The notes below the pieces were generated by a model, which had not been told where the DNA came from, searched no databases, and saw only the letters and a list, made by a program, of their open reading frames with translations. Both the position numbers and the translations under genes were made by a program. From NCBI GenBank assembly GCA_017792445.1, contig CP051232.1, forward strand, positions 2,454,001 through 2,518,000: a stretch of 64,000 nucleotides of DNA, read 5' to 3'. Within the stretch, counting starts at the first letter, position 1; each line of letters starts with the position of its first letter. The stretch comes from Maritimibacter sp. (lineage in GTDB: Bacteria; Pseudomonadota; Alphaproteobacteria; Rhodobacterales; Rhodobacteraceae). This document shows, piece by piece, positions 49,946 through 58,315 of the stretch.

Positions 49946-51460
49946 ATGTCGAGATACGCGAAGATGACGCAAAATCACACCATTTCGGACGAACCCGTTT
50001 CCAGCCTGCCGAACCTGACCCGCTTTGCGGCAGAGCTTGGCAGCAGTCCCGACCCCGTCTCTGACCTCCGCGGTGGTCTGATCGGGGATGGCGTGGTGTT
50101 TGATGCGGGGTTTGGGCCGCAGTCGCTTCTGTATGCCGACTACACCGCCTCGGGTCGCGCGTTGCGGCAGGTGGAAGGCTTCGTGGCCGAGCAGGTGCTG
50201 CCGTTTTACGCCAACACGCATACCGAGGCCTCGTTCTGCGGCGGGGTGATGACGCGGCTGCGCGAGGCGGGGCGGGCCGAGGTGGCGCGGCTGACCGGCG
50301 CGGGGCCGGATTGCCACGTGATCTTCACCGGATCGGGCGCGACCGGCGCGCTGAACCGGATCGTGGCGGGGCTGGACCTGGCCGCGCGGGTGGCGGGCGG
50401 TGCGCGCATCGCGGTGCTGACCGGGCCTTACGAGCATCACTCGAACATCCTTCCGTGGCGCGAGAGCGGGGTGGAGGTGATCGAGATCGCCGAAGCCGGG
50501 ACCGGCGGGCCGGACATGGCGGCGCTGGCCGAGGCGCTGCGGCAGGTCGAAGGCTACGATCTGGTCATCGGCACCTTCGCCGCGGCCTCGAACGTCACGG
50601 GCATCCTGACCGACACCGACGCGGTGACGCGGGTGCTGAAGGCGGCGGGCGCGCTGGCGGTCTGGGACTACGCCGCCGCCGCGCCCTACATCCCGGTCGA
50701 CATGAGCACGGGCGAGACGGCGAAGGACGCCATCGTGTTCTCGCCGCACAAGTTCCCCGGCGGGCCGGGGGCGACGGGCGTTCTTGTCGTCCGCGACGGC
50801 ATCGGCTGGCGCGCGACCCCGACCGCGCCCGGCGGCGGTTCGGTGCGGTTCGTGTCGCCCTGGGACCACCTGTATTCCTCCAGCCTCGAGGCGCGCGAGG
50901 AAGCGGGCACGCCGAACGTGGTCGGCGACATCCGCGCCGCACTGGCGCTGCTGGTGAAGGACGCGGTGGGCTGCGACCGGATCGCCGAACGGGACGAGGC
51001 GTTCCGCCTTCGGGCGCTGGACGCGTGGTCGAAGGTCCCCGAGATCGAGATCCTTGGCCAGCGCGCGGGCGCCCGGGCGCTGCCGGTGTTCTCGTTCCGG
51101 GTGCGGGACGGGCAGGGTGGGCTGGTGCATCACCAGCTGTTCACCCGCATGCTGAGCGACATGTACGGCATCCAGGCGCGGGGCGGCTGTGCCTGCGCCG
51201 GGCCCTACGCGCACCGCCTGCTGGATCTCGACCGGCCCGCCTCACAGGCGGTGACGGCGCAGCTGGACGCCGGGTGCGAGCTGGACCGGCCGGGCTGGGT
51301 GCGGCTGAACTTCAGCTATCTCTTCAGCGACGCGCAGGCGGACCGGGTGATCTCGGCCGTGGCCGAACTGGCGCAGACCGCCGCGGGTGTCGCGGAACGC
51401 TATGTCGGGGACCCGGCGACGGCGCGCTTTGCGCCGGCCGCGGTGACCGTGAACGGATAA
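49946..51460 (+). CDS. class V aminotransferase, cysteine-desulfurase/selenocysteine-lyase-like
   Basis: 504 aa. Fold-type I PLP enzyme with Lys269 (S-P-H-K-F-P-G-G), the H-H-S-N-I-L-P-W substrate block typical of SufS-like enzymes, and Cys415/Cys417 in G-G-C-A-C-A-G-P, where desulfurases carry the active cysteine. The start is uncertain: ATG 49946 or 49964, neither with a strong ribosome-binding site. It leads two AhpD-type genes 18 and 14 bases apart, so it likely supplies sulfur or processes a sulfur compound in a shared pathway. No Fe-S scaffold genes are nearby. Confidence 0.8.
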   Translation: MSRYAKMTQNHTISDEPVSSLPNLTRFAAELGSSPDPVSDLRGGLIGDGVVFDAGFGPQSLLYADYTASGRALRQVEGFVAEQVLPFYANTHTEASFCGGVMTRLREAGRAEVARLTGAGPDCHVIFTGSGATGALNRIVAGLDLAARVAGGARIAVLTGPYEHHSNILPWRESGVEVIEIAEAGTGGPDMAALAEALRQVEGYDLVIGTFAAASNVTGILTDTDAVTRVLKAAGALAVWDYAAAAPYIPVDMSTGETAKDAIVFSPHKFPGGPGATGVLVVRDGIGWRATPTAPGGGSVRFVSPWDHLYSSSLEAREEAGTPNVVGDIRAALALLVKDAVGCDRIAERDEAFRLRALDAWSKVPEIEILGQRAGARALPVFSFRVRDGQGGLVHHQLFTRMLSDMYGIQARGGCACAGPYAHRLLDLDRPASQAVTAQLDAGCELDRPGWVRLNFSYLFSDAQADRVISAVAELAQTAAGVAERYVGDPATARFAPAAVTVNG

Positions 51461-51478
51461 CCAACTGGTGAGGATGAC

Positions 51479-52048
51479 ATGACGGACGTGATCGACACGC
51501 TGGCGGGGCTGCCGCCCGAGTCGGAGCTGCGCGCGGCGCGGCCCACGGCGCGGGAATACGCGCAAAAGAGCTACGAGGCGCTGTTCGTCTCGGTGCGCGA
51601 GGGGCTGATGCCGGTGGGCGAACGGCTGGCGGTGACGTGTTTCGTGGCCGGGCTGCACGGCGACACCCCGGCGATGGAGCATTACGCGGGGCTGCTGGCC
51701 GAGAGCGACGCCGCCGGCCTGTCGGACGCCATCGCGGCCGCGGTCGCGGCGGGCCGGACCGAAGGGCCCTACGGCGCGTTCCCGGCCGGTCCGCTGAGCG
51801 CCGAGGACACGCCGGGCATGGTGTTCAAGGCCGACGCGGACGCCCTGGGCGCACGCCTCGCCGCCGCTTTCGAGCATGCGCATATGCTGGTGTTCCACCC
51901 CCGCGACGCGGGCCGCGACGCCATCGTGGCGCTGACCGGGGCCGGGTGGAGCGCCACCGATATCGTCACCCTGTCGCAGATGATTTCCTTCCTCAGCTTC
52001 CAGATCCGCGCCGGCGCCGGCCTGCGGGTTCTGGCGGCGGCCAGCTGA
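51479..52048 (+). CDS. CMD-domain protein, Avi_7170 family
   Basis: A 189-aa protein that I recognise as the CMD-domain Avi_7170 family, which is paired with the Avi_7169 alkylhydroperoxidase family. It lacks the C-x-x-C of active AhpD proteins, so it may be a non-catalytic partner. It is helical and alanine-rich with a C-terminal A-T-D-I-V-T-L-S-Q-M-I-S-F-L-S-F-Q segment. GGTGAGGATGACATG precedes it. Function unknown. Confidence 0.72.
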   Translation: MTDVIDTLAGLPPESELRAARPTAREYAQKSYEALFVSVREGLMPVGERLAVTCFVAGLHGDTPAMEHYAGLLAESDAAGLSDAIAAAVAAGRTEGPYGAFPAGPLSAEDTPGMVFKADADALGARLAAAFEHAHMLVFHPRDAGRDAIVALTGAGWSATDIVTLSQMISFLSFQIRAGAGLRVLAAAS

Positions 52049-52062
52049 CCGGAACCGCACCG

Positions 52063-52671
52063 ATGACCGAGACCGTACTTACGCACGAGAACCCCGACGA
52101 GCCCAACGTCTTCACCCAGGACATGCTGGGATGGGAGCCGTGGCTGCCGCCGATGGACGAGGCCGACCTGACCGAGCGCCACTGGACCGCACTGGTCCAG
52201 AAGGGGCGGTCCAAGATGCCGTACTTCATGCTGCTGGCCCGCGATCCGGATATCCTTGAATACCGGACGCGCACCGACATGGACATCTTCTACAACCCGG
52301 ACGCGGGCCTGCCGCGCGCCGACCGCGAAATGGCCGCCGCCGCGACCTCGCGCTACAACGGCTGCATCTACTGCGCCTCGGTGCATTCGCGCTTCGCCAC
52401 CCAGCATTCCAAGCGCAAGGACGAGGTGCAGAAGTTGCTGGACCAGGGTGTTTCCGCCCGCATCGACCCGCGCTGGGACGCGATCACTGACGCCGCCGTG
52501 GCCCTGACCTCGATCCCGATGACCTTCGGCCCCGACCACATCGAAGCGCTGCGCGACACCGGCATGGACGACCAGGCCATCGCCGACGCCATCTACGCCA
52601 TCTCGTTCTTCAACTGGGCCAACCGGCTGATGCTCTCCCTCGGACCAACCACGCCGGGAGAGGCGAAGTAA
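52063..52671 (+). CDS. alkylhydroperoxidase-domain protein, Avi_7169 family
   Basis: A 202-aa AhpD-like protein. The redox motif N-G-C-I-Y-C-A-S-V-H keeps both cysteines and the histidine of active AhpD enzymes. ATG at 52063 follows the previous stop by 14 bases. In other genomes this family and its Avi_7170 partner often lie beside peptide-type ABC transporters. Here they lie beside a desulfurase-like enzyme instead. A role in peroxide or sulfur-intermediate handling is inferred. Confidence 0.78.
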   Translation: MTETVLTHENPDEPNVFTQDMLGWEPWLPPMDEADLTERHWTALVQKGRSKMPYFMLLARDPDILEYRTRTDMDIFYNPDAGLPRADREMAAAATSRYNGCIYCASVHSRFATQHSKRKDEVQKLLDQGVSARIDPRWDAITDAAVALTSIPMTFGPDHIEALRDTGMDDQAIADAIYAISFFNWANRLMLSLGPTTPGEAK

Positions 52672-52691
52672 TCCTTTCGCCCCACAACGTG

Positions 52692-52732
52692 AAACGCGGC
52701 GTCCGATCCCTCGGGCGCCGCGTTTTGCTTTT
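52692..52732. terminator. terminator after the AhpD-type operon
   Basis: A 10-bp stem AAACGCGGCG/CGCCGCGTTT (52692-52701/52716-52725) with an inner stem, followed by TGCTTTT. It lies between convergent genes and may serve both. Confidence 0.85.
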
Positions 52733-52747
52733 CAGTCTGTCCCTGCC

Positions 52748-53566
52748 TCACCAGGCGGTGAAGCCGCCGTCCAGAACGAGGTTGGCGCCGGTCATGTAGG
52801 ACGACGCGTCCGAGGCGAGGAACTGGACGATGGGGCCGAACTCTTCGATCTCCGCCTGCCGGCCCATCGGCACGCGCTGCAGGAAGGCGTCGATGAATTC
52901 CTTGTCGAAGGATCCCGTCTTTACCCCGCCGAAGGTCACAAGGTTGGTGCGCACGCCTTTCTTGGCCCAGTAGGTCGCCAGATAGCGGGTCATGTTCAAC
53001 AGGCCCGACTTCGACGCGGCATAGCTGATCGCCTTCACGAAAGGCTTGCCGTCGCGTTCCTCGCGATACGCATAAAGCGCCTGATTGGGCGAGACCATGC
53101 CGTACATCGAACCGACCATGATGATCGAGCCGCGCCCGGCTTCGGCCATGCGGGTGCCGATCACCTGGCTGCACAGCATGCAGCCGGTCAGGTTGGTCTC
53201 GATGATGTCGTCCCAGTATTTCTTCGGATAGACCTCGAACGGGGCGTTCTGGTCGGCGTCGCCGTCGGGCTTGCTGTCGATACCCGCGTTGTTCACCAGC
53301 ACATGCGGCACGCCCCAGTCGGCGGTGACCTGATCGGTCGCGGCGATCAGGCTGTCCTTGTCCTTTACGTCCGCCTCGTAGACGCGCACGTTCTCCGAAA
53401 GGCCCGGGAACTGCGCTTCGGTCTCGTCCTTCGTGCGCGTGCGGCGGGCGAAGATCGCCACTTTCGCCCCGTTCCCTGCAAGCTGCTTGGTGAACTGCGT
53501 CCCAAGCTGCCCCAGCCCGCCCGTCACGATCGCGACCCGTCCTTCGATATTGAAAAAGTCCTGCAT
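52748..53566 (-). CDS. short-chain dehydrogenase/reductase
   Basis: A 272-aa classical SDR, gluconate-5-dehydrogenase-like. The dinucleotide motif T-G-G-L-G-Q-L-G and N-N-A-G are present. The catalytic Y-A-A-S-K has an unusually long preceding insertion (Y-A-Y-R-E-E-R-D-G-K-P-F). GGGAGGAACC precedes the ATG at 53566. It is divergent from a GntR regulator across a palindromic operator and probably oxidises a hydroxyacid or polyol feeding the RraA-like step. Confidence 0.88.
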   Translation of the reverse strand: MQDFFNIEGRVAIVTGGLGQLGTQFTKQLAGNGAKVAIFARRTRTKDETEAQFPGLSENVRVYEADVKDKDSLIAATDQVTADWGVPHVLVNNAGIDSKPDGDADQNAPFEVYPKKYWDDIIETNLTGCMLCSQVIGTRMAEAGRGSIIMVGSMYGMVSPNQALYAYREERDGKPFVKAISYAASKSGLLNMTRYLATYWAKKGVRTNLVTFGGVKTGSFDKEFIDAFLQRVPMGRQAEIEEFGPIVQFLASDASSYMTGANLVLDGGFTAW

Positions 53567-53649
53567 GCGCGTGGTTCCTCCCTGGTCATTCCATCCTGCG
53601 AAGGGCGGTCCGGCTGGCGGGTGGCGCACTTCGGTGGTCGCGGCAAGTG

Positions 53650-53679
53650 TTGACATATGACTTATGTCATGAGTATGGA
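53650..53679. promoter_or_regulatory. promoter with GntR-type palindromic operator
   Basis: TGACATA-N5-TATGTCA (53651-53669) is a perfect palindrome between the divergent SDR and gntR genes. On the plus strand it overlaps TTGACA (53650-53655) and the spacer to TATGGA (53674-53679, 18-base spacing). Repression by the adjacent FadR-type regulator is the simplest reading. Confidence 0.65.
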
Positions 53680-53743
53680 TAACCACAGGCCGCATGGGCG
53701 TCAACCGCACGACGATTGCGTGGCCAAGCCAAAGGGGGGAGCG

Positions 53744-54469
53744 ATGAGCGCGAGCAGGGACAAGCTGCATACGACCGTGTCTTCGGTGCTGGAGGATCGC
53801 ATCCTCGGTGGTGACCTGAAGGTCGGGGACAAGCTGGCCTCGGAAAGCGCCATCGCGGACGAATTCGGCGTTTCCACCCGAAGCGTGCGCGAAGCGATCC
53901 AGACGCTCGAGACCAAGGGTCTTGTCCGCCGCCGTCATGGTGGCCGCACCACCGTTGTCCGGCAGGACGTATCCGAGTTCATTGGCACCCTCGCCGTCAC
54001 CGTGCGCCAGCAGCTTGCGGCCGATCCCGGCTATCTTGAACAGCTGATGCAGGCGCGCCGGATGATCGAGACCGAGACGATCGAACTGCTGATGACCCGC
54101 GAGCCCAGCGTGACGCCCGATGTCGAGGCGGCGCTGGACCGGATGCGGATCGCGCGGGACGAGGGCGATTTCACCGGCTTCGTCGTCGCGGACGCTGCCT
54201 TTCACCTCGCGCTGGTGCATTCGTCCGGCAACCGCATCCTTGCGATCATGTACGACAATTTCGCCAATCTGATCGGCGAGATGATCCAACTGTCCAGCCG
54301 TGTTCCGACCAAGTCGCTGGACGAGGCCTACGCCGAACATGCCGAGATTTTCGCCTGCATCCGCGACCGCGACGAAGCGGGCGCGCAGGCCCTGATGCGG
54401 GCGCAGATCGACCGCAGCGCAGATTACCTTCGCGTCGCCATCGCGAAAGCACAGAAAAAGGAAGACTGA
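53744..54469 (+). CDS. GntR-family (FadR subfamily) transcriptional regulator
   Basis: 241 aa. It has an N-terminal winged helix (G-D-K-L-A-S-E-S-A-I-A-D-E-F-G-V-S-T-R-S, about residues 20-70) and a C-terminal all-helical FCD ligand domain whose metal-type residues include D-A-A-F-H and a later E-H-A-E-I-F. ATG 53744 is chosen for AAGGGGGGAG just upstream; the frame is open further upstream. It shares its stop with the rraA-like start (TGATG). It likely represses itself and the divergent SDR. Confidence 0.88.
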   Translation: MSASRDKLHTTVSSVLEDRILGGDLKVGDKLASESAIADEFGVSTRSVREAIQTLETKGLVRRRHGGRTTVVRQDVSEFIGTLAVTVRQQLAADPGYLEQLMQARRMIETETIELLMTREPSVTPDVEAALDRMRIARDEGDFTGFVVADAAFHLALVHSSGNRILAIMYDNFANLIGEMIQLSSRVPTKSLDEAYAEHAEIFACIRDRDEAGAQALMRAQIDRSADYLRVAIAKAQKKED

Positions 54470-55128
54470 TGTTCGACTACGACTATTCGCCCGCCGAGAA
54501 GGATGCCATGGACCGTCTGTCCAAATGGTATTCGGGCGACATCCACGACAGCATGGAAGCGCTGGGGCTGTGGGGGCATCTGGACGGGATTTCGTTGCTG
54601 GGCACGCTGGCGGACGGCGATGTGGTTTGCGGACCGGCGATCACTGTCCTGTTCGAGCCGTCCGAGCGGACCGGAGAGCCGCAGGACGTCTACCACAATG
54701 CGATCGACAACGTGCCTCCGGGCGGCATCCTTGTGGTCGATGCCTCCTGTGCGGCGGGGTCGTGCTCGGGCGAGCTGATGAGCACCGGCGCGAAGACCGC
54801 GGGCGCGGCGGCGACCATCGTCAACAGCACGGTCCGCGATCTCGCGCAGGTACGGGCGCTGGGGTATCCCTTGTTCGGCACCGCGCCCAGCCCGGTCGGC
54901 GTGACCGGCAAGAAGGAACCGATGAAAAGCCAGGTGCCCGTCACGCTGGGCGGCACAACGGTTTCGCCCGGCGACCTGATCTTTGGCGATGTGGACGGCG
55001 TGGTTTGCATTCCGCGCGCGCATCTCGTCGCGGTGGCGGATCAGGCGGACGCGCTTGGCAAGAACGAAGCCAGCGCCCGCGACCGCATCCTTGCGGGCGA
55101 GAAGCTGCAAGCGGTCTGGCCGGTGTGA
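54469..55128 (+). CDS. RraA-family protein, probable hydroxy-oxoacid aldolase
   Basis: A 219-aa protein of the RraA / 4-hydroxy-4-methyl-2-oxoglutarate aldolase family. The fold signatures are G-D-I-H-D-S near the N-terminus, V-D-A-S, G-E-L-M-S-T-G-A-K and the substrate Arg-Asp in N-S-T-V-R-D, then G-D-V-D-G-V-V. With a GntR regulator and SDR beside it, a metal-dependent aldolase in carboxylic-acid breakdown is more likely than RNase E inhibition. Confidence 0.83.
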   Translation: MFDYDYSPAEKDAMDRLSKWYSGDIHDSMEALGLWGHLDGISLLGTLADGDVVCGPAITVLFEPSERTGEPQDVYHNAIDNVPPGGILVVDASCAAGSCSGELMSTGAKTAGAAATIVNSTVRDLAQVRALGYPLFGTAPSPVGVTGKKEPMKSQVPVTLGGTTVSPGDLIFGDVDGVVCIPRAHLVAVADQADALGKNEASARDRILAGEKLQAVWPV

Positions 55129-55162
55129 ACGGATGGAACCTGCCCGCCAGTCCCTCGTGTCG

Positions 55163-55963
55163 TCAGCGCTGAAAGCCCAGCCGCTGCGAGATGAGGTTGG
55201 CGTGGTAGGTCACGACCTGGCTGAAGCCTTCGATCTCGGTCTGGCCCAGTTCCCAGACCGGGGCGCTGACGCTGATCGCGGCGAAGACCTTGCCCGAGGC
55301 GTTGCGGATCGGTGCGCCGACGCAGCGCAGGGCGGGCTGGTGTTCGCCGTTGTCGATGGCATAGCCGCGCTCGCGGGTGGCGGCGAGATCGGCGCGCAAG
55401 GCGTCCGGATCGGTCAGCGTGGTGTCGGTCAGGGGTTTCAGCCCCAGAGCGATGACGCGGTCGACCGTCTCGTCGTCCTGATGCGCAAGAATGGCCTTGC
55501 CGACGCTGGTGCAATAGGCGGGCGAATTCTCGACGAAGCTGCCGGGGGCAAGGCCGTCCTTGCTGGCCTCGGTCCGTTGGATCACCACCGCGCGCTGTCC
55601 GTCGAACACGGCAAGGTGGACCGTGCGGTTCGTCAGTTGGTGCAGCGCGTTGACGATGGATGCGCCCTCGCGGTGCAGTTCGAGGTTCGCCAGAACGGTC
55701 GAGCCCAGTTCGAACAGCCGCAGGCCCAGCCGGTAGGCGTCGCGTTCGTGTTCCTGCTCGAGAAACCCGATCTCGCGCATCGAGGCGGCCAGCCGGTGCG
55801 TGGTCGACCGCGGGAAGCCGGTGATCTCGCAAATCTCGGCCAGCGACAACGACCGGCGGTTCAGGTTGAAGCAGTCGAGGATCTTCGCAACCTTGTTCAG
55901 AGACTTGAGGCTGTCTTCGCCCGACTTGCGGGGCGGTTTGGCGGGCTGCGCAGGAGTATCCAT
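55163..55963 (-). CDS. IclR-family transcriptional regulator
   Basis: 266 aa. There is a 22-residue Pro/Lys-rich lead, a winged helix (S-L-N-K-V-A-K-I-L-D-C-F ... T-G-F-P-R-S-T-T-H-R-L) and a C-terminal GAF-like effector domain with Y-C-T-S-V-G-K-A-I-L-A and I-S-V-S-A-P. It lies downstream of the DHDPS-family gene, on the same strand. Probable binding sites occur in the dapA-like/tctC intergenic region and one weaker site lies before its own gene. Confidence 0.9.
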   Translation of the reverse strand: MDTPAQPAKPPRKSGEDSLKSLNKVAKILDCFNLNRRSLSLAEICEITGFPRSTTHRLAASMREIGFLEQEHERDAYRLGLRLFELGSTVLANLELHREGASIVNALHQLTNRTVHLAVFDGQRAVVIQRTEASKDGLAPGSFVENSPAYCTSVGKAILAHQDDETVDRVIALGLKPLTDTTLTDPDALRADLAATRERGYAIDNGEHQPALRCVGAPIRNASGKVFAAISVSAPVWELGQTEIEGFSQVVTYHANLISQRLGFQR

Positions 55964-56013
55964 GCTGGCGGTCTCGTTTTCATTCCGGGGCGGGCCGGGC
56001 GGCGGCTGCCCTT

Positions 56014-56030
56014 ACCCCGTATACCCGTCC
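56014..56030. promoter_or_regulatory. weak IclR-type site upstream of iclR
   Basis: ACCCCG-TATAC-CCGTCC shares the GTATAC core with the two sites at 57122-57287 and lies about 50 bases before the iclR start. Possible autoregulation. Confidence 0.35.
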
Positions 56031-56107
56031 GGGCCCCGAGGCGGCAATGCGCCCGTGGCGGGCGCGGTTTCAGGGACCCGCGCCACGCCGTAACGTCAGT
56101 TGCCGGA

Positions 56108-57037
56108 TCAGGCGGCTTTCGCGGCCTCGGTCGCGGCCAGCACCGGGTCCAGCGCCGCGTCGATCATGCGCTTGCGGTCCGCGTCTACCTTCTCCATCGG
56201 CGCGCGCGGGTGGAACAGGGGCAGGCCCTGACGCGACTGGACGTATTTCACACAAGCCGGAAGCTGGTCGTGGGGCATGGCGTTCCACAGGGCGTTCAGC
56301 TTGAAGTGCAGGTCACGCGCCACGGCGTCTTCGCCGCGCTGGACCGCATCGAACAGGGCGACCGTGGTGCCGGGAACCGCGCAGGTCAGCGCGCTGATCG
56401 CGCCGTGCGCACCCATCGAGAAGGCCGGGTACAGCAGCGCGTCGATACCGCTGAGAACAAGGTTCTCGGGCTTGGCGCGCAGCAGAAGGTCGGTGACGGA
56501 TTTCAGGTCGCCCGAACTTTGCTTCATGCCGACGACGCCCGGCACCTCGTCCATGATCGTGATCATGTCGTCGACGCTGAGATAGTTCCACGGGATCACG
56601 TTGTAGATCAGGATCGGGATCTGCGTGGCTTCCCAGATCTCGCGGAAGTGCTTGATCGTGGCTTTCAGGCTCGTCTTGAACAGGTAGTAGACCGGCGTGA
56701 CCTGAAGGGCGTCGATCTTGATGTCGCCCAGCATCTCGACCCGCTCGATTGCGTCGCGGGTAGAGTTTACGATGAGGCCCGCCACGAACGGCACGCGGCC
56801 GGCGGTGGCGGAATGCGCCTCGGTCATCGCGGTGACGAATTCCTTGTGCGACAGGGTATGGCCTTCGCCGGTCGAGCCACCGGCCACGACGCCGCGCACG
56901 CCAGAGCCGATCATCATGTCGATCTGCGGGCCGATGGCGTCGGCGACAAGCTTGCTGTCGTCGTCAAAGGGCATCGCCAGCGGCGGCAGAATGCCCGTCA
57001 GTGTGTCGCGAACCGAAAGGGCGATCTCGTTCGGCAT
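56108..57037 (-). CDS. dihydrodipicolinate synthase family lyase
   Basis: A 309-aa class I aldolase of the DapA/NanA/KDG-aldolase family. G-G-S-T-G-E (53-58) binds the oxoacid carboxylate, Tyr145 in I-L-I-Y-N-V-I-P is the general acid/base, and Lys172 in G-M-K-Q-S forms the Schiff base. GGAGGAGATGG precedes the ATG at 57037. It is divergent from a TTT transporter and under IclR-type sites, so it is a catabolic aldolase or dehydratase for an imported oxoacid or sugar acid rather than lysine-pathway DapA. Confidence 0.87.
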   Translation of the reverse strand: MPNEIALSVRDTLTGILPPLAMPFDDDSKLVADAIGPQIDMMIGSGVRGVVAGGSTGEGHTLSHKEFVTAMTEAHSATAGRVPFVAGLIVNSTRDAIERVEMLGDIKIDALQVTPVYYLFKTSLKATIKHFREIWEATQIPILIYNVIPWNYLSVDDMITIMDEVPGVVGMKQSSGDLKSVTDLLLRAKPENLVLSGIDALLYPAFSMGAHGAISALTCAVPGTTVALFDAVQRGEDAVARDLHFKLNALWNAMPHDQLPACVKYVQSRQGLPLFHPRAPMEKVDADRKRMIDAALDPVLAATEAAKAA

Positions 57038-57121
57038 GTTCCATCTCCTCCTATGGGGTTGGCGCGGGCTGTCAGGCCTGTCGGGCGCCGGGGTGCGGTA
57101 TTCGGTATCTTCTCGAAATTG

Positions 57122-57287
57122 AATCCCGGTATGCGGAATACAAATCTGGAAATTAGGAATAGAAGGGAGACTCTTTCTTGTCAAATGGCTTCTCGCATGG
57201 GTGAACTGATCGAAGCTACCTACGAAAACGCCATTTAATTGCCTGTTGAACGAAAATCTTTGGGATGATAATCCCGGTATACGGAAT
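57122..57287. promoter_or_regulatory. paired IclR-type operators in the lyase/tctC spacer
   Basis: Two near-identical sites lie at 57122-57140 and 57270-57287, each with the dyad ATCCCG-N5-CGGAAT (N5 = GTATG or GTATA). They differ at one position inside the core. The first is about 85 bases upstream of the lyase start and the second about 39 bases before tctC. A fainter GCGGTATTCGGTATC lies near 57095. No gene is seen in the rest of this 288-base spacer. Confidence 0.7.
57246..57272 (+). promoter_or_regulatory. predicted promoter of the second tctCBA operon
   Basis: TTGAAC (57246-57251) and GATAAT (57267-57272) with a 15-base spacer. The -10 overlaps the start of the second IclR-type site, consistent with repression. 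The short spacing is a weakness. Confidence 0.5.
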
Positions 57288-57325
57288 GGCGTGGAGGCGC
57301 CGGAACGACCCTTAGGGAGGAACTC

Positions 57326-58294
57326 ATGGGAATTCTCAAGAACGCGGCACTGGCCGCTGCTACTGTCATCGCCGCGTCCGGCGCAGCCTGGGCCGAGTAC
57401 CCCGAAAGCCCGATCACGCTGATCGTGCCATGGTCCGCAGGCGGCGGCACCGACGCGACCGGCCGCCTTATCGCCGGGCAACTCGAGGAAGAGCTGGGCC
57501 AGCCGGTCAACGTCGTGAACCGCACCGGCGGTGGCGGAATCGTCGGCCACACCTCGCTGGCCGACGCCGATCCCGACGGCTACACGCTGGGCATCATCAC
57601 GACCGAACTGTCGATGTACAGCGCCGTCGGCTCGTCCGAACTGACCTACGAGGACTACAGCCTTGTCGGCCTGTACAACGCCGACCCCTCGGCGATCTTC
57701 GTCAAGGCGGATTCAGAGTTCGAGACCATCGAGGATCTGGCCGAGGCCATCAAGGCGGACGTTAGTGCGCTTAGCACCAGCGGCGCCAACTTCGGCGGCC
57801 TGAACCACCTGTCTTGGATCAGCCTCGTGCAGGGTCTCGGCGGCGAGGCCAGCGCGGTGAACTGGGTGCCGACCGATGGCGGCGCGCCGTCGCTGCAGCT
57901 TCTGGTCTCGGGCGCCATCGACGTGGTCGTCGCGCAGTTCCCCGAAGCGAAGGCCCTGATCGAAGCGGGCGAGATCCGTCCGCTGGCCTATCTTGGAAGC
58001 GAACCGAACGCGGCTTTCCCGGACGTGCCCACGGTCAATGACGCGCTGGGCGTCGATTTTGCCATCGCGGGCTGGCGCGGTCTGGCTGGCCCGGCCGGTC
58101 TGCCTGACGAGATCACCGCGAAACTGGTCGAGGCGCTGGACGGCATCGTGCAGTCGGACAGCTTCAACGAAGCGATGGGCAAGCTGAACTACGGCGTTGT
58201 CTGGGAAGGCGGCGACGACTTCGTGGAGTATCTCGCGCAGCGCGGCAAAGCCTTCGGCGACGCCATTTCGTCTGCCGGTCTGGACAACCAGTAA
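57326..58294 (+). CDS. tricarboxylate-type binding protein TctC (system 2)
   Basis: A 322-aa TctC/Bug-family solute-binding protein. It has a signal peptide (N-A-A-L-A-A-A ... A-W-A), V-P-W-S-A-G-G-G-T-D ligand loop, N-R-T-G-G-G-G-I-V-G and a second-domain G-G-A-P-S-L-Q-L-L. AGGGAGG precedes the ATG. It leads tctC-tctB-tctA and is divergent from the DHDPS-family lyase, so the two probably act on the same carboxylate. Confidence 0.9.
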   Translation: MGILKNAALAAATVIAASGAAWAEYPESPITLIVPWSAGGGTDATGRLIAGQLEEELGQPVNVVNRTGGGGIVGHTSLADADPDGYTLGIITTELSMYSAVGSSELTYEDYSLVGLYNADPSAIFVKADSEFETIEDLAEAIKADVSALSTSGANFGGLNHLSWISLVQGLGGEASAVNWVPTDGGAPSLQLLVSGAIDVVVAQFPEAKALIEAGEIRPLAYLGSEPNAAFPDVPTVNDALGVDFAIAGWRGLAGPAGLPDEITAKLVEALDGIVQSDSFNEAMGKLNYGVVWEGGDDFVEYLAQRGKAFGDAISSAGLDNQ

Positions 58295-58315
58295 CGCCGG
58301 ACCACGGGTAAGAGC

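Noticed and set aside
54983-57238. 751-codon plus-strand frame across iclR and the DHDPS-family gene
   Set aside because: The minus-strand IclR and lyase genes have full motif support and starts with ribosome-binding sites; the plus frame has none.
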